From Chrysiogenia bacterium (GTDB lineage: Bacteria; JAGRBM01): 5,328 nucleotides of DNA. A program made the position numbers and the translations under genes. The stretch lies in NCBI GenBank assembly GCA_020434085.1, contig JAGRBM010000382.1, forward strand, positions 1-5,328. Direction: 5' to 3'. The stretch's first letter is position 1. Each line of letters begins with the position of its first letter. The notes below the pieces were generated by a model, which was not told the origin of the DNA, did no database searches, and worked only from the letters and a program-made list of their open reading frames with translations. Below, one piece after another: positions 1 through 5,303 of this stretch.

Positions 1-4
1 CTCG

Positions 5-814
5 TTACTTCTTCTTGTTCCGCTTGTTCGTAAAGTCGGGCTTGCGCTTCTGCATGAAGGCCATGATCGCTTCCATGTTCTCGGGCTGACCGACAGTGCG
101 GCCCAGGGCGCCGCCTTCGCGGTTGCAGGCCTCGCGAAGGATGTCGCGGCGCCAGTCAAGGAGCATGCGCTTGGTCTCTACGAGCGAGCTGGGCGCGTGG
201 CCGGCGATCTGCGCGGCGCGCTCCTGCGCTTTTGTGAGAATTTCGTCGTCGGCGTACTTGGCGGCGGCAAGGCCCAGTTCCACGCACTCATCGGCGCTGA
301 TCCAGTCGGCGCTCAGCAGCAGCTCGGAGGCCTTCTGCAGTCCCACGATCATGGGGAGCAGCACGGTGGAACCCGCCTCCGGGACGATGCCCAGGCTCAC
401 GAAGGGAAAACGCACGCGTGAGGACTCGCTCACGTAGACGATGTCGGCATGCAGCAGCGAGGTGGCACCGATGCCCACGGCGGGGCCGTTGACCGCGATG
501 ATGAGCGGCTTGTCGAAGTCGAGCAGCGCGTTCTGGTAGCCGGGAAAGCCCATCGGCGCCTCGGAGGTCTTGGGGCGCTCGCTCTTGCCGCCGCCGCCGG
601 AGAAGACGGCCAGGTCCTGCCCGGCCGAGAAGGTCGTGCCCGCGTTGGTGAGCACCATGCAGACGACCTCGTCGTTCTCGCGCGCGTTATTGAGCTCGTC
701 GCGCAGGTCGTCGTAGAGATCGTTGTTGAAGGCGTTCTTCTTCTCGGGACGATTGATCGTAACGGTGAGCACGCCGTCCTTGAGGTCGGTCAAAATGGTG
801 GGCTGGTAAGTCAT
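5..814 (-). CDS. Enoyl-CoA hydratase/isomerase family protein (crotonase fold), probably an enoyl-CoA isomerase
   Basis: A 269-residue crotonase-fold protein of normal family length. The start is ATG at 814, with AAAGGA seven bases upstream. The reading frame stays open upstream, but that extension is basic and unlike the family. The N-terminus has the usual strand plus the NRPEKKNAF motif (21-29). The two oxyanion-hole segments are SAGQDL (63-68) and GPAVGIGATS (110-119). From alignment by eye with rat mitochondrial hydratase, catalytic Glu144 corresponds to Thr118 and Glu164 to Phe138, so both are missing. Glu146 in LGIVPEAGS instead matches the catalytic glutamate of ECI1/ECI2-type delta3,delta2-enoyl-CoA isomerases. 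I therefore infer double-bond isomerisation of acyl-CoA in beta-oxidation, or another CoA-thioester reaction, rather than hydration. The C-terminus ends in a lysine-rich tail (about 256-269). The family call is firm; the specific reaction is inferred. Confidence 0.93.
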   Translation of the reverse strand: MTYQPTILTDLKDGVLTVTINRPEKKNAFNNDLYDDLRDELNNARENDEVVCMVLTNAGTTFSAGQDLAVFSGGGGKSERPKTSEAPMGFPGYQNALLDFDKPLIIAVNGPAVGIGATSLLHADIVYVSESSRVRFPFVSLGIVPEAGSTVLLPMIVGLQKASELLLSADWISADECVELGLAAAKYADDEILTKAQERAAQIAGHAPSSLVETKRMLLDWRRDILREACNREGGALGRTVGQPENMEAIMAFMQKRKPDFTNKRNKKK

Positions 815-821
815 GAATGCA

Positions 822-827
822 TCCTTT
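822..827 (-). promoter_or_regulatory. Ribosome binding site deciding the start of the crotonase gene
   Basis: The minus strand reads AAAGGA seven bases before ATG 814. It supports this start over the longer open frame reaching 970, whose extra 52 residues are basic and have no place in the crotonase fold. Confidence 0.7.
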
Positions 828-884
828 CGGTCGGGCGCCTGTGTGTCTTCTCGGGTCTGACCCCGGCTACCCGCGCGCGGGAGT

Positions 885-913
885 TTTCTAGCAGCTTTTT
901 TCGAAAATGACGA
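885..913 (-). promoter_or_regulatory. Possible sigma70-like promoter of the crotonase gene
   Basis: The minus strand carries TCGTCA (913-908, four of six to TTGACA), a 17-base AT-rich spacer, then TAGAAA (890-885, four of six to TATAAT). The predicted start of transcription is near 878, giving a leader of about 65 bases. A 12-bp palindrome, CCCGCGCGCGGG (870-881), overlaps this point, and GGGTCTGACCC (853-863) lies in the leader; either could be an operator. This is the only AT-rich stretch in the intergenic region, which adds weight. The match is modest. Confidence 0.3.
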
Positions 914-1035
914 GAGAGTCAGTGGGGAGCCCCGTTCAGGCACGACGCGCCCATTTCGGGGGTTTCGCATGGGCGTGGCGGGCTTTCACAGCCCCCGGCT
1001 TGCCCCGCCTCAGGCGCCGCAGCAATGTGCGTGTC

Positions 1036-1051
1036 TGTGACGAAGCTCACC
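1036..1051 (+). promoter_or_regulatory. CRP/FNR-family-like activator site upstream of the FG-GAP lipoprotein gene
   Basis: TGTGA-N6-TCACC matches nine of the ten core bases of the CRP consensus TGTGA-N6-TCACA. Its centre is 1043.5. A weak -10-like TAGGCT lies at 1073-1078. If transcription starts near 1085 the site is centred at about -41.5, the class II activator position, where a good -35 box is not needed; none is seen. The regulator and the start point are inferred. Confidence 0.4.
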
Positions 1052-1094
1052 CGAAAGCCGCCCGGCCGGGGCTAGGCTCGGCTCATCAAGCACT

Positions 1095-1100
1095 GGGGAA
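1095..1100 (+). promoter_or_regulatory. Ribosome binding site of the FG-GAP lipoprotein gene
   Basis: GGGGAA ends six bases before ATG 1107. It fixes the start directly ahead of the lipoprotein signal peptide. Confidence 0.6.
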
Positions 1101-1106
1101 CCACCA

Positions 1107-2483
1107 ATGAGACCACGGATTGTGATTGCTGCGCTGCTCGCGCTTTTCATCACCGCCTGCAACGGCGGCACCGACTGGGAGCTGCTCTTTGCGCAGAACA
1201 GCGTCGTTTCCGCCGGCGTCGTTGCCGCGGCCGACGCGCAGGAAGTCGACCGCCTCGGATCGAGCACCGCCATCGACGGCGACCTCGCCGCCTTCGGCGC
1301 GCCCAATGAGGACGGCGGTCCCGGCGACCCGCTCCCGGAGACCGGCGCGGTCTATGTCTTCGCGCGCGGCGAGACAACCTGGGAGGCGCAGGCCAAGCTG
1401 CTGGCCAGCGATGCCGGGGCGAACTACCTCTTCGGCAGCGCTGTTGAGATCTCGGGCAACTACCTCATTGCCGGCGCGCCCGGGCGCGCGTCCTCGCTGG
1501 GCGGCGTCTACGTCTTCGCGCGCGACACCGAAACCGGCGACTGGGACCTGGGCTTCAGCCCGCTCATCACCGATCTCACAGGCACCGACATGCTCGGCGG
1601 CGCGGTTGCCATCTCGGGCGACTGGCTCGCCGTCGGCGGCCCCGGTCACGACACCGGCGGCATCAATGCCGGCGCGGTCTGGATCTCCGAGCGCACGGGA
1701 CCGGGCAACAGTTGGAGCAACGGTGTGCGCCTGCAAGCATCCGACGCCCAGATGGGCGATCAATTCGGCTGGTCGGTCGCGCTCTCGGGCGACTGGCTGG
1801 CAGTCGGCGCGCCCGGCGAGGATGGCCCAAGCGAACAGCGTCCCGACGCCGGCGCGGTCTATGTCTTTCACCGCACAGGGCCGGGAAATGTCTGGGACGC
1901 GGGCACCAAACTCATTCCCGAGAGCCCGGGCCTTGCCGACCAGTTCGGATTCGATGTGGACCTCTCGGGCGAGCGCATGATCGTGGGTGCGCCCGGCGAC
2001 GACGGCACGGTTGGCGACTCGGTTCCAAGTGCGGGCACCGCCTACATCTTCGAATACTCGGACATGAGTTGGCAGCAGACCGAGCAGCTTCGCGCGGTGG
2101 CGCTGCGCTCCGAGGATTTCTTTGGCTTCTCCGTCGGCATCGACGGCAACCTGGCGGTGGTCGGCGTGCCCGGCTGGGATTGCTTCAATCCCTACATCTG
2201 TCCATTGGATGCAATCGGCGATGACGTCGGCGTGGCCTATGTCTGGGGGCGCTACGAAGACGGCACCTGGGGGGTGCGCGGCATTCTACCCAACCTTGTC
2301 TCGACCCAGAACGACCGCATGGGCTGGTCGGTGGGCGTGAGCGGCGCCTACCTGAGTACCGGCGCATCCGAGGGTGGCGGCGCCGTCGGCAATGACGTCC
2401 CCGACGCCGGCACGGGTTTCTTCTACAAATCCCCCACGAGCCCGCCGATCATCTGCTCTCCAATTTCCTGGAGCTGCATCTAA
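1107..2483 (+). CDS. FG-GAP repeat lipoprotein, predicted seven-bladed beta-propeller
   Basis: A 458-residue exported protein. Residues 1-17 form a signal peptide (basic MRPR, then a hydrophobic run) ending in lipobox ITAC, so Cys18 should be lipidated. The +2 residue is Asn, not the Asp of the E. coli inner-membrane retention rule, which favours the outer membrane. The body has seven repeats of 43-65 residues: about 46-103, 104-157, 158-214, 215-274, 275-333, 334-398 and 399-441. The shared pattern is FG-x-SVA-(I/L)-SG-(D/N)-x-L-(A/I)-VGAPG, then AG-(A/T)-(V/A)-YVF, then W-x(4-5)-KL. This matches the FG-GAP repeat of integrin-alpha propellers, which also have seven. GAPNEDG, GAPGEDG and GAPGDDG loops may bind cations. 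Cysteines at 359, 365, 450 and 457 could form disulfides. A surface binding or adhesion role is likely, but the ligand is unknown. The gene stands alone, with its own RBS and terminator. Confidence 0.93.
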   Translation: MRPRIVIAALLALFITACNGGTDWELLFAQNSVVSAGVVAAADAQEVDRLGSSTAIDGDLAAFGAPNEDGGPGDPLPETGAVYVFARGETTWEAQAKLLASDAGANYLFGSAVEISGNYLIAGAPGRASSLGGVYVFARDTETGDWDLGFSPLITDLTGTDMLGGAVAISGDWLAVGGPGHDTGGINAGAVWISERTGPGNSWSNGVRLQASDAQMGDQFGWSVALSGDWLAVGAPGEDGPSEQRPDAGAVYVFHRTGPGNVWDAGTKLIPESPGLADQFGFDVDLSGERMIVGAPGDDGTVGDSVPSAGTAYIFEYSDMSWQQTEQLRAVALRSEDFFGFSVGIDGNLAVVGVPGWDCFNPYICPLDAIGDDVGVAYVWGRYEDGTWGVRGILPNLVSTQNDRMGWSVGVSGAYLSTGASEGGGAVGNDVPDAGTGFFYKSPTSPPIICSPISWSCI

Positions 2484-2486
2484 AAC

Positions 2487-2515
2487 AAAACGGCCGCCCA
2501 TCGGGCGGCCGTTTT
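2487..2515. terminator. Bidirectional intrinsic terminator between convergent genes
   Basis: A perfect hairpin: AAAA plus the nine-base arm CGGCCGCCC (2487-2499), a three-base loop, then the exact complement ending in TTTT (2503-2515). It starts four bases after the FG-GAP stop codon. In the opposite direction the RNA ends in UUUUGUUUU, so it can also stop transcription of the SCP2 gene, which ends at 2541. Confidence 0.92.
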
Positions 2516-2540
2516 CGCTTGAATCAGCGTTGGAAACAAA

Positions 2541-3110
2541 TCAGGTGGCAAACAGCATGCCGGCCTGCATGGCGAGCGACATGTCGCCCTCCAGGCGGAT
2601 CTTGCCGGCCATGAAGGCCTGCTGCGGCGGCATCTGCTGCTCGCGCATTTCGTTCATTTCACCCTCGGTGGTCTTGATGGTGCACGTCGGGGTGTCGATG
2701 TCGATGCCGTTGAAGCCAATGGCGATCGATTCTTCCTTGCCGTCGTTGGTGGTGATCGTGAACTTCATGGTGCCCTGGAGCTGGCTGCGAACCTGCTCGG
2801 CCTTGTCCGGGCTCAGCATGCCGGCGGCCATCTTGGCGGGGCCGGAGATGTCGGCGTCGAGCTGATCGCCCGCGCGCGCCAAGCCCATCTTCAGGGCGGC
2901 TTCGGTGAAGGCCACGGTGATCAGGGGATCGCTGGCCTTGCCCGCGGTGATCGTGGGCTTGCCACCCTCGATCTTGCCGGTCCACTCGCCCGCACCGATC
3001 ACTTCGATCTGGATCGTGTCCTTGACGTCGGGGAAGTCGACGCCGCTCAGGCTCGCCAGCTTCTCGGGAATGAATTTATCGAAGAATTCCTTTGCGCTCA
3101 TGTCGGCCAT
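2541..3110 (-). CDS. SCP2 sterol-binding domain protein (lipid carrier), two SCP2-like units
   Basis: A 189-residue cytosolic protein with no signal peptide. The diagnostic part is the C-terminus: QQAFMAGKIRLEGDMSLAMQAGML (162-185 in outline), the FMxGK-(I/L)-x-(V/L)-xGDMxLA signature of sterol carrier protein 2. This family binds sterols, fatty acyl chains or acyl-CoA in a hydrophobic tunnel. A lone SCP2 domain is about 100-110 residues, so this protein is long. Residues 5-98 look like a second, diverged unit: a helix (FFDKFIPEKLASL), strands with GEWTGKIEGGKPTITAG and DPLITVAFT, a helix containing L-x-GDQLDADISGPAKMAAGM. The second unit spans about 101-187. ATG 3110 is chosen because GAGGAGGG lies ten bases upstream; a second ATG at codon 4 is less well placed. 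A substrate cannot be named. Confidence 0.9.
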   Translation of the reverse strand: MADMSAKEFFDKFIPEKLASLSGVDFPDVKDTIQIEVIGAGEWTGKIEGGKPTITAGKASDPLITVAFTEAALKMGLARAGDQLDADISGPAKMAAGMLSPDKAEQVRSQLQGTMKFTITTNDGKEESIAIGFNGIDIDTPTCTIKTTEGEMNEMREQQMPPQQAFMAGKIRLEGDMSLAMQAGMLFAT

Positions 3111-3120
3111 TGGTATCAGG

Positions 3121-3128
3121 CCCTCCTC
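3121..3128 (-). promoter_or_regulatory. Strong ribosome binding site of the SCP2 gene
   Basis: The minus strand reads GAGGAGGG, the best Shine-Dalgarno sequence in the window, with ten bases to ATG 3110. It suggests good expression and supports the first of two nearby ATGs. Just upstream in the leader, two CCCGGG blocks (3147-3152 and 3157-3162) separated by four bases can fold into a short hairpin. Confidence 0.7.
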
Positions 3129-3186
3129 AGTATTCGTTGGTGCCTCCCCGGGGGAACCCGGGTGCGGCCCGCGGCGGATCAGTTCG

Positions 3187-3212
3187 ATTGACTAGTTGAC
3201 CCGCCAGTCAAT
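3187..3212. promoter_or_regulatory. Operator-like cluster of TTGAC/GTCAA half-sites
   Basis: Plus strand: ATTGACT (3187-3193), TTGAC (3196-3200) and AGTCAAT (3206-3212). The outer pair is a perfect seven-base inverted repeat with a 12-base spacer; the inner pair is TTGAC-N6-GTCAA. The cluster covers the predicted start point of the SCP2 promoter, where a repressor would block transcription. TetR-family lipid regulators often use palindromes of this general type. The TTGAC motifs could instead be -35 elements. Confidence 0.35.
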
Positions 3213-3214
3213 GC

Positions 3215-3242
3215 CTTATAGCAAAGCCGCCCACCCTTGCAA
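3215..3242 (-). promoter_or_regulatory. Sigma70-like promoter of the SCP2 gene
   Basis: The minus strand has TTGCAA (3242-3237, four of six), a 16-base spacer, then TATAAG (3220-3215, five of six). Transcription would begin near 3208, about 100 bases before the start codon. The same AT-rich block read on the plus strand gives TATAGC (3217-3222), 15 bases after TTGACC (3196-3201). A shared -10 region serving a divergent promoter for the glycosyltransferase is therefore possible, though that spacing is short. Confidence 0.42.
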
Positions 3243-3343
3243 AGCCTTTATTCCCCCTTGCAGGGCCAGTGAAATGGGAGATCGGAGTTGCCCCTGCGCT
3301 GGCTTCGCCCGGCCCAAGCGAATACCCTAGCGATATTGGGACC

Positions 3344-4600
3344 ATGCGAATACTGCACCTCATCCAGCGCTACCCGCCGGCCATCGGCGGGTCGGAGAAT
3401 TGGGCCGCTGCGCTCGCCGCGCGGCAGGCGCATGCAGGCCACTCAGTCGAAGTGATGACCTTCGATCTGCTCGGCGAAGATGAGTTCTGGCACCCGCGCC
3501 TGCGAAACGATCGCATTCCGCTGCCGCCTGACGAAGTGGTCGAGGGCGTCCACGTGCGGCGCTATGCCCCGGTGGATCTCAATCCCCTGCAACTCAGCCG
3601 CAGCGCGAGCCCGGCGCTCAGCTCACCGAAACTCGACAGCGTTTTTGCCGGCGTGGGCAGCAGCCTGCTCTCGCCGCCGCAGTCGCTTGGATTCTATCGC
3701 GATCTGCCCACGAGTGTGCGCAGCGCGGATCTGGTGCATCTGCACGCGGTCCCCTACCCCCACGTGCGCGCGGGATACACCGCCGCGCGGGCGTTTCGAA
3801 AGCCCGTCGTGATCACCCCGCACTTCCACGAGGGAGAGCCCACCCACGAGCGCCGCTGGGTAAAGCGCATCCTCGCCCACTGTGACGCCGTCTTCACGGT
3901 TACCGGCTGGGAAAAGCGCACGCTCACCCAGCGCGGCGTGCCGGAGAAAAACATCCACATCACCGGCAATGCGCTCACCAATGAGGCCATGACCTGCGAA
4001 AAGGCGCGCCCCATTGCAGCGGAGCTTCGCGCGCGCTGGGGCATTTCCGAGAACGCCCGGCTGGTAAGCTACCTGGGGCGCAAAGTCGCGGCCAAGGGAA
4101 TCGAGACCTTGCTGGGCGCGGCGCCGCACCTGATCGCCGAACACCCCGACGCGCGCATCATCCTTGCCGGTCCAGGCTCCAACTGGTTCGACAAGCAGCT
4201 CGCGGGCCTGCCGCCCACCATGCGCTCGGTCGTCGTCGACGCGGGCGTGCTCGAAGAAGAAGAGAAAGAAGCGCTGCTCTGCGAGAGTGAAGTCGTTGTC
4301 GTACCGGGCACGAACGAGGCCTTTGCCATCGTGATTTTAGAAGCCTGGGCCGCCGGCACGCCGGTGCTCGCCTCCCACACGGGCGCGCTCGCCGAAGTGG
4401 TCGGCGATGGCGGGCTGCTCTTCGAGCCCGGCCACACCGCTTCGCTCGCATCTCAGGCGGCGACGCTGCTCAGCGACGAAGCACTCGCCAAACGCCTGGC
4501 ACGCATCGGCGCAGAAAAGGCGCAGGGCCGCTATAGCTGGGATCAGATCGCCGAGGTTGTCGAGAGAGTCTGCGCGCGGCTGGTGCCCGCTGCGGCGTAG
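3344..4600 (+). CDS. GT-B fold glycosyltransferase, family 4
   Basis: A 418-residue glycosyltransferase of usual length that transfers a sugar from a nucleotide-activated donor. The N-terminal acceptor domain opens with MRILHLIQRYPPAIGGSE, the usual first strand and glycine loop (residues 1-18). It continues with DLVHLH (129-134) and TPHFHEG (158-164). The C-terminal donor domain begins near 238 and has GRKVAAKG (245-252), whose Arg246 and Lys251 sit where the donor phosphates bind, and an EX7E motif, Glu325 and Glu333 in EAFAIVILEA, marking retaining family-4 enzymes. ATG 3344 is chosen because the fold begins exactly there; an in-frame ATG at 3269 would add 25 residues without family match. 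No good Shine-Dalgarno precedes 3344. The acyltransferase beyond the inverted repeat hints at a surface polysaccharide role. Donor and acceptor are unknown. Confidence 0.92.
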   Translation: MRILHLIQRYPPAIGGSENWAAALAARQAHAGHSVEVMTFDLLGEDEFWHPRLRNDRIPLPPDEVVEGVHVRRYAPVDLNPLQLSRSASPALSSPKLDSVFAGVGSSLLSPPQSLGFYRDLPTSVRSADLVHLHAVPYPHVRAGYTAARAFRKPVVITPHFHEGEPTHERRWVKRILAHCDAVFTVTGWEKRTLTQRGVPEKNIHITGNALTNEAMTCEKARPIAAELRARWGISENARLVSYLGRKVAAKGIETLLGAAPHLIAEHPDARIILAGPGSNWFDKQLAGLPPTMRSVVVDAGVLEEEEKEALLCESEVVVVPGTNEAFAIVILEAWAAGTPVLASHTGALAEVVGDGGLLFEPGHTASLASQAATLLSDEALAKRLARIGAEKAQGRYSWDQIAEVVERVCARLVPAAA

Positions 4601-4613
4601 CCTTCGGAATTTC

Positions 4614-4743
4614 ACCGCCAAGGCGCCAAGAACGCCAAGTAAAGATTCATCTGCATGATACGCATCGTCTTTGCTCGATCACGCGAGGGCAATGGCGAGC
4701 GATATCATTCACGCACGCTTGGCGTTCTTGGCGCCTTGGCGGT
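4614..4743. repeat. 130-bp element with 26-bp perfect inverted repeats made of CGCCAAG units
   Basis: The left arm (4614-4639) and right arm (4718-4743) are exact reverse complements over 26 bases, separated by 78 bases. Each arm has three CGCCAAG units at 8- and 9-base steps (4616, 4624 and 4633 in the left arm). Partial pairing continues inside: ATGATA (4655-4660) with TATCAT (4703-4708), and GCTCG (4673-4677) with CGAGC (4696-4700). The element fills the gap between two convergent genes, 13 bases after one stop and 14 before the other. It has no T-tract, so it is not a standard intrinsic terminator, although the RNA hairpin would be very stable. It could be a non-autonomous mobile element or a REP-like repeat. 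It encodes no protein. Confidence 0.88.
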
Positions 4744-4757
4744 TGATCTCCGAGTTC

Positions 4758-5303
4758 TTACTTCGGCGGCTCGGCAACTTCTTCGGGCGTGAAGGTCCGT
4801 ACGACCTTGGCGGGGCTTCCCACCACGACGCTATAGGGCGGAACATCCTTGGTAACTATCGAGCCCGCGCCCACGACGGCGTGCTCGCCGACGGTGACGC
4901 CGGGCAGGATGATGGCGCCCACGGCCACGTAGCTGCCGCGCTTCAAGGTCACGCCGCTGCGGCCCGAAGCCTCTTCGAGAACGCCCTGCAAATGCCGCGG
5001 GTAATAGGCGTGGGCCAGGATCACCGCGCGCGCAAGCACCGTCACATCGTCCTCGATCACGACGCCCCACGGATCGGCATCATCGATCAACACGTCCACC
5101 CCGATAAACACCCGCTCCCCCACGCTCACCCCGCGAAGGCGGTGGAGCGAGGCGCGCATTCCCGGAAACATCGGCAACACGCGGGCGCACATGTTCACCA
5201 CGCGATTGAACACCGCGCGGAAGATGCCCGCCCCTTTGCTGCGCTCACTGCGCGGGATCTGCCCCATGCCCAGGTCGCGCGAGGTTTCGGGCAACTCACT
5301 CAT
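4758..5303 (-). CDS. Left-handed beta-helix (hexapeptide repeat) O-acyltransferase
   Basis: A 181-residue protein resembling maltose/galactoside acetyltransferases and WcaF-type enzymes, which are trimers that move an acetyl group from acetyl-CoA to a sugar hydroxyl. An N-terminal helical stretch (about 27-55) precedes hexapeptide turns from Gly58: [36 protein letters not shown], then [45 protein letters not shown]. His98 in ILAHA is the likely catalytic base, followed by the usual loop (about 100-118). GSPAKVVR (162-169) is the family's C-terminal signature. ATG 5303 is chosen for its GAGG nine bases upstream; an in-frame TTG at 5327 would add eight residues. Probable substrates are lipopolysaccharide, O-antigen or exopolysaccharide sugars. 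It probably lies at the end of an operon entering from the right. Confidence 0.9.
   Translation of the reverse strand: MSELPETSRDLGMGQIPRSERSKGAGIFRAVFNRVVNMCARVLPMFPGMRASLHRLRGVSVGERVFIGVDVLIDDADPWGVVIEDDVTVLARAVILAHAYYPRHLQGVLEEASGRSGVTLKRGSYVAVGAIILPGVTVGEHAVVGAGSIVTKDVPPYSVVVGSPAKVVRTFTPEEVAEPPK

Noticed and set aside
449-910. 153-codon plus-strand open frame opposite the crotonase gene
   Set aside because: It lies antisense to a clear crotonase with conserved motifs; its Val/Ala/Gly-rich composition is typical of a shadow frame.
911-920. The 10-mer CGAGAGAGTC, repeated at 4561-4570
   Set aside because: One copy is intergenic and the other codes for the glycosyltransferase C-terminus; no surrounding similarity, so chance is enough.
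948-975. Inverted repeat CGCCCAT/ATGGGCG, with a further short GGGCT/AGCCC hairpin just after it
   Set aside because: Stems of five to seven bases are common at this GC content, there is no T-tract, and no gene ends nearby, so no terminator is called.
907-1110. 67-codon plus-strand open frame ending at the FG-GAP start
   Set aside because: Composition is basic and unstructured, there is no RBS, and it covers the CRP-like site and promoter region.
1086-1871. Long 261-codon open frame on the minus strand opposite the FG-GAP gene
   Set aside because: It is the antisense shadow of a GC-rich repetitive gene: no domain, no RBS, and the plus strand has a lipobox and seven clear repeats.
2487-2515. 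The GC-rich palindrome considered as an attachment site or protein-binding site
   Set aside because: The nine-base GC stem with A/T tracts on both sides between convergent stops is fully explained as a bidirectional terminator.
3623-4144. 173-codon minus-strand open frame inside the glycosyltransferase
   Set aside because: Shadow of a gene whose GT-B motifs are clear on the plus strand; no recognisable motif of its own.
4614-4743. The repeated CGCCAAG words considered as a CRISPR array
   Set aside because: The units are 7 bases at 8-9 base steps in two mirrored arms, with no spacers of CRISPR size and no cas genes.
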